Source of the DNA: Pratylenchus scribneri | Taxonomy: Eukaryota > Nematoda > Chromadorea > Rhabditida > Pratylenchidae | Length of the DNA: 64,000 nt | Direction of reading: 5' to 3' | Assembly (NCBI GenBank): GCA_030063045.1 | Contig: JAQSEB010000041.1 | Coordinates: 2,163,501-2,227,500, forward strand | Shown: piece after piece, positions 46,425-56,183 of the stretch | How positions within the stretch are numbered: the stretch's first letter is position 1 | Layout: each line of letters begins with the position of its first letter | Made by a program: the position numbers and the translations under genes | The notes under the pieces: generated by a model | Seen by the model: the letters and a program-made list of their open reading frames with translations, nothing else | What the model was told of the DNA's origin: nothing | Databases searched by the model: none

Positions 46425-46789
46425 TGAGAAGAAACAAATTTTATACTGATACTGAAAAATGAAAATGTGAAAAAGCAAATGTTAGATATTTATCTTATTT
46501 AGATATTTTAGCGCTCTAATATTTTTCCCTTTTTTTCTCATTCTCGATAAAAAATACAAACTATTTTTATTTTTTTGGATAAAATGTCATTTAAAAAATA
46601 AAAATATCTTATTGGTTTTCAGCTTTCAGCCATTCTAAAAATTTCCAAAAAGAAAGAAGAGAAATATGAAGAAAACGATGCGAATCGAACTTTGGGATAG
46701 GCTAGGTTTATGTGAAAATATTTAAAGTCTAAGTTCTCATCTATTTGACTAAAAAAAGATTTAAAAAACTAATGTTTTGTTCTATTTAG
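46425..46789. promoter_or_regulatory. Divergent upstream region
   Basis: 365 bp between two divergent start codons. TTCTATTTAG ends directly at the plus ATG (AG at 46788-46789) and is a likely spliced-leader acceptor. No other element recognised. Confidence 0.4.
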
Positions 46790-48087
46790 ATGAGTTTTAC
46801 TTTTATCCAAAGAAGACTTCTTCCATCCCTGTACTTGAAATTTACTAATCGGAGATTGCTGCCACATTTTCCTGCCACCGTTCAAAATACTGCTGGAATT
46901 GTTCGTTGCTCAACATCATCATCAACTGAGAGAATATCAAATGTTATACATGTTTATTATCCTAGTAATGTTCCATTGAAAAGACATGGTGCTCCGGATC
47001 TATCCGAAGGCATACCAATTGACGAATGGAAGGAGGGAATTGTAAATAAAATCGAGGCAGAATTGAAAAATAAGTAAATTTTAATGAAAAAATTTTATTT
47101 AATTTTTAATCTCAGAGATTTTGGCGAGGCTATTGATGGATGGAAATATTTCGTTGAGAAAACACAAAATATACATGGAATTAATAAATTAATTGAATTT
47201 GCGTTCGAGAACAACGTGGACAATATGGATGAATTGAGAAAAGATATTGGTAAGAAAAAAAATATAAAATTATATCCAAATAAATTTCAGAAAAGATTTG
47301 GAAGATTTCACAAATAAATTTACATGCCGGTGATTTCATTGCCTATTTGATATTGACAATGATTAAAATGGGTGAATTTGAAGAAGCAAAATATTTTACT
47401 GAAAAGGTAAATTTAATATAAATTCAATTTCAATTCATTTTTTAGTTCATAATTCATGGAACATCATTTATAGAGCCAATTAAATTGATGGAGGTTTCTC
47501 ATTTATTTGAACTATTTTAATTGATTTTTTTCAGTTGGATTTGAATTTTCTCGAACAATTTGGTCAAATTTTGGAGAAAATTTATTTGACAAAACCAAAA
47601 AAGAAAAGAAAAAAGAAAAAGAAATCTTTGGAAAATGCAGAAGAAATAGAGAAAAATGAAATTGAAATTGAGGAACCAAAAAAGGTTAATTGGCTTTTTA
47701 TTATAATTGAAAATTTAATTCAAATTAAATAAAACAGAACAAATTCATAAAACTTATTTGGATTTGGGAACCGCCAAAACAAAGAAGCAAAAAACTTCAA
47801 CAAAATAAATTTGATAAAATGCGAGTGCACAAAGTGGATGAAATCAAATTGGAAAAATTAATCAAATTTTTTCTCCCATTTTGGGCCAAAAAAATTGGTA
47901 AATTATTTATTAATATTTAAATTAATTCAAAAATTTAGTGGAAAAGAAAAAGAATGACCACGAATCATGGGAACGGCTGATGAATTTTGTGAGCAAAAAT
48001 AAATTGCAAATGGCACCAGAATGTGAAGAATTATGCATTCTTTCATTAAATCCAAATATTGATGATGAATTTAAAATAAAAGAATAA
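46790..48087 (+). CDS. Uncharacterised, probably mitochondrial, repeat-type protein
   Basis: Seven or so exons in continuous frame, about 350 residues. The N-terminus is Arg/Ser-rich and non-acidic (SFTFIQRRLLPSLYLKF, NRRLLPHFPATVQNTAG), as in mitochondrial presequences. The body is helical with spacing that recalls PPR/TPR repeats (DFGEAIDGWKYFVEKTQN, FIAYLILTMIKMGEFEEAKY). A Lys-rich stretch (KPKKKRKKKKKS) and an acidic segment follow. The C-terminus has WERLMNFVSKNKLQMAPECE. It might be a mitoribosomal or mRNA-handling factor; this is inference. Ends 107 bp before TAF8 on the same strand, so the two may form an operon. Confidence 0.75.
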
Positions 48088-48194
48088 AAATATTTTTTAA
48101 TCTTTTGCATTTATTATTCACGTTTTTTGCCGAATATTTTATTCCAATAATTAATTTTTGTTTATTTAAATTTAATTTCTCAGCACATTTCAAA

Positions 48195-51150
48195 ATGGTT
48201 GGCAATATTATTGGTGAGCCGGGCACCTCTTCGACCCCATCAAATCCTCCATCCAATCCAACATCGCCCACCCATGACCCATCTTCTTCAAATGGTATCG
48301 ATCGAGTCCAACGGCGCATTCTGGGCCTGGCGACCGCCTCAATTTGCCACACAACCGGCTTCGACTCAATCCAGTCCAGTGCATTGGAAATTTTGGCATC
48401 AATTGCACATAAATGTTAGTTACGGGACGGTCAAGGTTTAGATCAAAAAACGCAAAAAGTTAGAAACCGTAAAGTTTAAAACCTAAGGAAATAAACCATA
48501 TGGTTTAGAGGTTTAATATTCTCCATTTTGAGAAGAAAATGTTACAATTATACTTCAATCGACGCACATTTTGATATGCTTTCTATTCTTTATCTAAGAT
48601 TTATTTTATAAGGTGTAAGATTACACATTAGTAAATTAACCTCCAAAAAGGTCAAATCTTAAGGCAAAACCACCTTTTCCCAATAATTATTACAAACATT
48701 ATTTTTTAATATAATATCATTTTTATCAAAATTATTTTAATTTAATTATTTTACACAGATTTGAACGAAATTTGCCGAAATTCCCGTCTAAATTGCGAGC
48801 ACACCGGTCGTTCCATTGTGACGCCCAGCGATGTGTTCATTTCAATTTTGAATTCCGGCATTAATTTGTTGGATTTTTCCGAATTCTTCAAATCAATTCA
48901 AAATTATTCTCCACATCAATTCCAATGTAATTCATTTTAATATAATTAATTTAATTCATTCAATTTCACAGTAAAATATCAATCGCCGGTCAAATCTCCG
49001 CCAGTTTTGCGCATTTCTGAGCCTCGTCCACATCCATCGCATTTTCCCAATTTTCTGCCTCCATTCCCCGATCCGCATACATATATTCGCACTGAGGTTA
49101 CTAATTATTTATTTTTAAAAATCTAAATTCCCGAGTGTAAATATGACCAAAATAATTATATTGATTTTATAAATTATAAAGCAATTGGATAGAGCTAGTC
49201 AAGACACATCGAATAGAATGAATAATTTTTAATGATTTGGTTTCAAAATTGAAGGATGTTAAACGGTTTAAACCGATACTGATTTGATTTTCGGTTCAAA
49301 CGAAAAATGTAGAATTAGTTAAATCCAAGCCAAAACTTTTCAAACGATTCATCTTTGATGAATTTATTAATTGGGTATAAGTTTTGTGTGTTAAACAAAC
49401 CACTGATTGAACCTGAACCGTTAAATATTTTCGGCATTTTTATTTTAGTTTTAGGGTAAAATAAAAAATTTTCTATTATAAAAATAAATATTTATTTTTT
49501 TTAAAAACAGATGAAGGACGACATTGACAGCAATTATGAGAAAGTTCGCCGAATGAATGCCCAAAATCGAAGGGACATTGAGAACAGTTTGATTGGCTAT
49601 GCCATTTCCGTCTACCCGTCGGCATGTGTTTTTCAGGAATTGGCAAAAAGACTTCAATTGGAGGCCAGGGATGTGGTCAGTCAAAAATGGGCATTAAAAA
49701 TTGGATATATTTTAATTTAAGTTGAATGAATTGGAAAGAGAACGAATTAAGAAGGAGGAGGAGAATAGGCGAATAAATGCATTATTAAATGATGGAAGAG
49801 GAAGAAATGGAATTGATTTATTGTTGAATGGAAATGGAGAGGAGGAAGAAATGGAAATGGTGGGCCCAATTACGAGGAGTGGACGACGGAACAGTGCCAG
49901 AAGAGCATCGACAACAACAACAAAGGTGGGCATTGAGTAAAGAAATTTAGGAAAAAATTAATATAAATTTGTGAACTAATTTTGGCAATTAGTTGGGAAT
50001 GAAAATTTATTTTTATTCTTTGGTTTTTTAGCTCTGAATTTTTTCTGATTTTTTAATTATTTTGAAAAATAAAATGCAAATTAAATTTAGGTTTTTTGGG
50101 ATATGGATGTAAATCTTTTGGGTCATAGATCTTCCGGATTAGTGTCAAAAGGAATATAAGCCCCCATCTTTCTTCAGTTTTCCCAAAAAATATTTTTTAA
50201 TCGTAAAAAAATTTTTAATCACGCAAAAATTTTAATTGATGGATTTGTTGCTAATTTTAAATTTTCTTATCTAACTAAGATTTTGAAATACCGTTTCCTT
50301 GAAAGGTACTCACTCAGCCCTGGGCTTTTAATAAATATTTTTATACTCCAAAATTAAATCAAAATTAATGAATTTTTATTTATTTCAGCAAAATGGAAAG
50401 GCAATGAGAGGAGCAAAAGAGGATGGACAAAATGCAGTCGGTGCTGCCACATCCCAACTGGACCAACAATTATTGGCATTTACGGAGGAACAATTGAGGC
50501 CGAAGGAAACTGAGCGATCCTATGTCCTGAAGAAGATACCGCCTTCATGTCATAGTGGGTTTATTTGGGGGGGGGGGGGGGGGAATTAATAAAAAAGAAT
50601 ATTAATTTAATTTAACAAAAAATAATTAAAAATGGCGAATAAGATTTAAATAATTTATCTTTGAGCCCCAAAAATTATTCTGATCGAATGACATTTGACT
50701 TTTGACATCAAAACGCTTCGTTTGTTATATAATTTGCCCCAGGGTTTAGTCAAAATTAAAGGGTTAAATCATTTGTTGAACCTCTTAGTTTTTGGTTCAA
50801 AACTGCATAATTTAAAAATGCTTAAACTTATGTGCCAAAATATAATCAAAAGATGCCTCTAGGCGAGATCTATCAATTAGGTATAAGATTAGGAGAGAGT
50901 CTAGGATGAGCCAAACTTTTATAATATTTTCGTAAAATTAAATATTTCAAATTATTTTATCCTCTAAATTTCATTTTTTTCAGTACTTTTCCCCTTCGAC
51001 GAGTCCAGACCGTTCATTTCGGCTTTGGTGACGGACGATGTGGATTTGGAAGAAGAGCACAATTATTTTGCCCAAATACTCAGCAAGGAAATGGAAGAGG
51101 ATATGGCCGAAAATGATGAGGAAGAACAAATGGAAATTGGCGTTGAATGA
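48195..51150 (+). CDS. TAF8: TFIID subunit TAF8
   Basis: Subunit of the general transcription factor TFIID, where its histone fold pairs with TAF10. Exon 1 (48195-48414) has a Ser/Pro-rich lead, then the fold starts RVQRRILGLATASICHTTGF. Exon 2 continues LNEICRNSRLNCEHTGRSIV and PSDVFISILNSGINLLDF. The diagnostic TAF8 motif follows: PRPHPSHFPNFLPPFPDPHT with YIRTE, then YEKVRRMNAQNRRDIENSLI. Later exons are charged (ERERIKKEEENRRINALL), and the last reads LFPFDESRPFISALVTDDVD with an acidic end, stop at 51148-51150. ATG lies 12 bases after TTTCTCAG. Introns 1, 3, 4 and 5 are long by local standards; three of them carry M-type repeats and intron 5 starts with a run of 17 G. Confidence 0.92.
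49195..49430. repeat. M-family intronic repeat, copy 4
   Basis: In a TAF8 intron. Has GATGTTAAACGGTTTAAACC, TTTCGGTTCAAACG and the right-end CAAACCACTGATTGAACCTG, CCGTTAAATATTTTCG. A weaker related fragment (GTTTAAAACCTAAGGAAAT) lies at about 48425-48520 in intron 1. Confidence 0.6.
50655..50935. repeat. M-family intronic repeat, copy 5
   Basis: In TAF8 intron 5. Shares GTTTAGTCAAAATTAAAGGG, TAGTTTTTGGTTCAAAACTG and GAGATCTATCAATTAGG with other M copies. The terminal repeats are decayed. Confidence 0.55.
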
Positions 51151-51521
51151 ATAATATTTTCCCACATTTTTCACCTCATTTTATGAAATTGAATAAATTT
51201 TTTATTTTTCCTTTGGCCTAAATGAATGTTTTATATTTGTTTGATTTAATTGATGTAGTTTTGGTTTGGTTTGGAAATGAGTGTGACCTGCCTTCAATGA
51301 TTTTGAGGGGTAATTAATTGGATGAAGTGAATTTGTGGGTGGACGAAATGAAAGTACCAATTGAGGGTGGAAAATGAATGAACGTGTCCAAAATAAACAG
51401 CAGTTGTTGCGCAATGCTCACGCAAACATTCCCCACAAATGATTGGAACCGAAAGTGGTGACTAAATTTTTCTTTTATTGGCCTAAATTCAGCGAATTTG
51501 CCCATCAAATTCTACGGAGGA
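51151..51521. promoter_or_regulatory. Upstream region of carboxylesterase A
   Basis: 371 bp between TAF8 and esterase A on the same strand. It has an AATAAA-type word at 51190-51195 for TAF8 and an acceptor-like TAAATTCAG (AG at 51491-51492) 29 bases before the esterase ATG. Short minus frames here are not supported. Confidence 0.5.
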
Positions 51522-54500
51522 ATGTTCCGTTTTTGTGGTAATCAAATTCGCCTCAAATCAACAATTTTTCCCTTGCATTTCCTTCTCCTATTTGCCATTT
51601 TCGCCGTTGGCCAATTCATAGAGGATGAATTGGCACCACCTCCAATTGTTCAAACTGAAAATGGCCCAGTCCAAGGTTTTCGCATTCAATTGGAGCCGCC
51701 ACCACTTTTGATGGCCACACAAAGGCAAAATGAAGTGGTCAAATTCCAGCAAGCCGACGTTTTCCTCGGCATTCCATTCGCCCAGGCCCCATTGGATTCT
51801 CTCCGATTGGAGAGGCCAAAACCCGTAATAAATTGGACCGAAACATTGGATGGTCAGTTGGAATTCTTCCAATGAATTGTTCACCTTTTGGGGTAATTTT
51901 CTAGCCACTTCCATTCCGCCTGCCTGTGTTCCTCAACACATTTTGGCTGCGCCGGATTTCTCGGAGGATTGCCTCCGATTGAATATTTTCCGTCCATTTT
52001 CGGCCACTCTCAATCCCTCCACCGCTTCATTCCCAGTTTTAGTGTTCATTCATGGCGGTGGTTTTGCCGTCGGCGGAACATTTGTGGAGGTCGGCATTTT
52101 TCATTTTTGATTGGATTTTTGCTTAGGGCAAATTTGAATCCGTTACAAATAATTATTAATTAATTTTCTTGACCATTTAAGGGATATGCCAACATTTCCA
52201 ACAATTTTGTTTCACAAGGCATTTTAGTGGTCACCATCCAATATCGAGTTAGCTTCCTCGGTCTGTTCTGCTCTTTCTTTCGTCCAACAAACAATTCCAT
52301 CATTTTGTGAAGGCTTCTTCTCCGATGGAACTGCACAAAATGCAGGCAATCTTGGCCTTTGGGATCAGCGACAAGCTCTAATTTGGATCCGCCAAAATGT
52401 CGTCTATTTTGGTGGCAATCCTGACCGTATCACCATTTGGGGTCAAAGTGCCGGGGCGTCCAGCGTTTCACTTCTTTCTATTTCGCCAAAAACTCGAGGT
52501 GAGTTTTAGGAATTGGGGACGTTTCCAATACTGTAGCCCTCTTTTGTCTGATAGCTTAACTAGGCAATAACTAAACTGAAAAGACTGTACGGTTAGAAAG
52601 TTCAAAATGTCCTCTAAAAAGTGGCTTTTTTAAATTTAATGGAAACTGGGCTAAAAATTATTATTTGGGGCAAATATGCGGAATAATTTGATTAGGAGAA
52701 ATAGGTGGAATAAAAACAGGCGGAATTATTTGTTAGGGAATAGGCGGAATTATTTGTTGGAAAACAGGCGGAATTATTTGTTGGAAAACAGGCGGAATTA
52801 TTTGTTGGAAAACAGGCGGAATTATTTGTTGGAAAACAGGCGGAATTATTTGTTGGAAAACAGGCGGAATTATTTGTTGGAAAACAGGCGGAATTATTTG
52901 TTGGAAAACAGGCGGAATTAAAACAGGCGGAATTATTTGTTGTGCAAAACAGGCGGAATTAAAATAGGCGGAATTAAAACAGGCGGAATTATTTGTTGGA
53001 AAACAGGCGGAATTATTTGTTGTGCAAAACAGGCGGAATTAAAATAGGCGGAATTATTTGTTGGAAAACAGGCGAAATTATTTGTTGTGCAAAACAGGCG
53101 GAATTATTTGTTGTGCAAAACAGGCGGAATTAAAATAGGCGGAATTATTTGTTGGAAAACAGGCGAAATTATTTGTTGTGCAAAACAGGCGGAATTATTT
53201 GTTGTGCAAAACAGGCGGAATTAAAATAGGCGGAATTATTTGTTGGAAAACAGGCGAAATTATTTGTTGTGCAAAACAGGCGGAATTATTTGTTGTGCAA
53301 AACAGGCGGAATTAAAATAGGCGGAATTAAAACAGGCGGAATTAAAACAGGCGGAATTAAAATAGGCGGAATTATTTGTTGTGCAAAACAGGCGGAATTA
53401 AAACAGGCGGAATTATTTTTTATCTTTGAATGCAACAAACCCAGATTAGTTGAAGTAAAGTCGCTTATTTTACAATTTGTTTTTGTTTTTAAATTTAAAC
53501 CATTAATTAAGCTACTTATTAGAAAACATTTAGGGCTTTCAAATGGCATATCATCTTCCTAAATTCTTTGCTTCGAAAGGACCTTAAATGTTGTTTCGGA
53601 GTTTTGGAGCATCAAAAACATCCATCCAATTTTGCCACAACATTCCCTAATCCTCACAGATCTTTTCCAGCAAGCCATTCAAATGAGTGGATCTTTCCTT
53701 TGCCCTTGGACATTGAATGATCGAGTGGTGGAAACTTCAATGAATACAGCAAAAAGTTTGGGATGTCCTCGGGGAAATGGAAGTGTTGACCAAAAAGAAT
53801 GTTTAAAACGATTGGAATTGGATGAAATGGTTGAGGGAATTCAACAATCGGTTGGCACAGTCATTGAGGCCAATTTTATTCTCCCTCCTTTATAACTAAT
53901 AAGGAAATTGTGCGCAGTGATTTTGCCATGGTTGTCTACAATCCGAGGTGAAAAATAATTGGACAAAACATGCGATTTTCACTTTTCATTCTCATATTTA
54001 AATCTAACTCCTATTTCCATAGATTGGACGGCGATTTGCTGCCTCTGGATATTGGTTTGGCATTGGGCTCGGCACCTGCCAAACCGACGTTGATGGGCTT
54101 CAATCCACATGAGTCACTCTTTCTCAGTTCAGTTATAAATATTTTTTGCCATTTTTAAATCAAATCTGCATAAATTTCTTTCCAATTCCTCTCTAAAATT
54201 TCCATCCAATCCACAGCAATCCATTATCCATCCGCCACTTTCGCCTTCGATTCCCCATTGACCGTTGTGAATATGACCACCTACAATCGAACACAATTGG
54301 TCAATTTCATTCGGCAATGTGTCAAAATGGAGAAGGGCATGGAGGATTTGGGGGCGGAAGAGATTGCCAACAAATTGGCTGAATTTTATGCTACGGAAAG
54401 CACAAATTTGAATGGAGAGGAATGGAGACATTTTTTGGAACAATACACTTTGGTGAGGGCATATTTGAATGGCCCGTAAAATGATTAAATTAATATATTT

Positions 54501-56022
54501 GGGGTTTTTAGTTGGTCACTAAAAAGTTAATTTCGTTAAATTTTGATATGAATTTTGCCCGTTTCTTATTTTAAATTAATTAAATATTTTTGCCTTTTTA
54601 TAAGGATTTAGGGAATTCTTTTTTGAATAAATTTAGGCCAATTTTAATTCAATTCAATTCCATAATATTCCAATATTAAAAAAGTTGCTCACTGACATTC
54701 AATTCATTGTGCCATTCATGGCGGAGGCAAGAATGAAGGCCGCCCATGGATGGCCAATTCATTTATTCCAATTTGACCATGTCAGCCGGGAGCATGCCAA
54801 AAAGTTGCCTTTTCGTGGTTATTCCCCTTTCATTTATATTAGCTAAAATATTCAATTTGAAGGTGTAGTCCATGGTGGCGAATATCCATATACTTTGGGC
54901 CCCGAATTATTCGGGAATTATGTGCTGGACGAGGAGGACAGGGAAGTGCAGGCTAAATTGGTCCGCACAATTGGCACTTTCGTTTTGGACGGGTTCGATG
55001 GGAAATTATTAATATGAGGGATTTGGGAAAGAGTATTATAAAGGGAGAGAACAGGGAATATTAATTTATTTATGACTTTATGGCCAAAAATGAAAACTCC
55101 CCAATTTATTTTGGCAAATTAAAAACAAATATTACATTTTTAACAATCACTTTTTAATTGGATATATTAATAATTCGATTGCCATTTTTCTGCTCTTCAA
55201 AATGATATATCGATCAACCAAATTGGCCAATCTAATCAAAAGTTATGGCCTAAAAATATGTTGGCAATGAGAACTCTGTGCCCTTCTCTTTTGATTGGAT
55301 GAGTGATGCCAGAGGGCACAAAAATAGATCTACCCCTTCCATTTTCCTTTTGATTGGTCAATTTGAGTACCGTAATTGAAGGGAATTTGACATTGACACC
55401 GGGCTGTGAATGACGCCTTAGGGCATACAAAAATGCTAAACCACATTTGATCAACAAATTGGGGGTATTTTTGCATTTTTTTGTTCATAACTTTACAAAA
55501 ACAATCATTTTTGATGATCTTGGTATCATTTTGAAGAGCAGGAAAAACTCTATAAAATATTATAAAATTAAATGACTGAAACAATTTTTTGTGGAATTAT
55601 GACCAAAAAATCATTATAAAGCCTGAATTTCTTATCGTTTCTCTTCTACTTTTTAATATTTTCGATGAATTTTGGCCAAAACTTTTTATCCATTTTTCCA
55701 TCAAACTCAACAATTCTTTTAATTAACCTTTCTCAATCAGAAGTAAAATTCATTTCATAATTTTTTAATGATGAATATCAAAAATAATTATTGCCTTAAT
55801 TATTTTCACAGCCATCCTTCATTGCCTTCCCCCACTCCGTTTGATTGGCCCTCGCTCAATGCCAATTCGGATTCACCACTTCGAATTGTTCGATTCAATG
55901 GCAAAAATATTGAATTGGAGGAAAATCCAAAAGAATTGATGAGAAGATTGGAATTTTGGAGAAAATTGTCCAGGAAAAGAGGATTCTTTGGGGTCAACGG
56001 ATTCCCAAAAGCTGTTCCTTGA
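51522..56022 (+). CDS. Carboxylesterase A (type B), secreted
   Basis: Alpha/beta-hydrolase that cleaves carboxylic esters. Eleven exons (51522-51852, 51905-52089, 52182-52260, 52313-52498, 53660-53850, 53904-53947, 54023-54126, 54217-54452, 54685-54817, 54863-54992, 55812-56022) sum to 1830 bases, 609 residues. A signal peptide ([16 protein letters not shown]) is followed by [20 protein letters not shown], the disulphide-region [11 protein letters not shown], the oxyanion region [23 protein letters not shown], the nucleophile elbow [13 protein letters not shown], the acid in [11 protein letters not shown], and the His in [13 protein letters not shown]. The triad is complete. No retention signal, so it should be secreted. 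Intron 4 (1161 bp) holds a P palindrome with a minisatellite; intron 10 holds an R element. Exon 6 is inferred from frame; without it there would be a frameshift at about 53890. Confidence 0.92.
52545..53590. repeat. P-family element split by a minisatellite array
   Basis: Left P arm at 52545-52670 (CTTAACTAGGCAATAACTAA, TCCTCTAAAAAGTGGC), right P arm at 53421-53590 (AACAAACCCAGATTAGTTGA, GTCGCTTATTTTAC, CATTTAGGGCTTTCAAATGG, ATATCATCTTCCTAAATT). Between them is about 740 bp of AACAGGCGGAATTATTTGTT units, with variants shortened to AACAGGCGGAATTAA and a higher-order repeat of about 110 bp after 53040. The array is thus an expansion inside the P element. All lies in intron 4 of esterase A. Confidence 0.85.
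55147..55600. repeat. R-family element, copy 4 (in esterase A intron 10)
   Basis: Left end AATCACTTTTTAATTGGATA; the arms GCTCTTCAAAATGATATATC (left) and GATCTTGGTATCATTTTGAA (right) are inverted. The middle holds the hairpin CTGTGCCCTTCTC ... CCAGAGGGCACA and a second ACGCCTTAGGGCATAC unit. Bases 55147-55451 are nearly identical to 61378-61682. Confidence 0.85.
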
Positions 56023-56183
56023 TTTATTTTTTATTTTGTGAATTTTGATTTGATAAATGATTAATTAAATTAAAGAGTCGAGTCAATTCAATTCAATATT
56101 TATTGGGAATTCTGCAGGAAATGAACATAAAAAAATATAAAAATATTCCAATTTCATGTTCTATTCTCCCATTCAATTCCCAT

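Noticed and set aside
52676..53562. Repeat ORFs with NRRNYLLE units inside esterase A
   Set aside because: Same minisatellite within an intron; the flanking esterase exons splice across it in frame.
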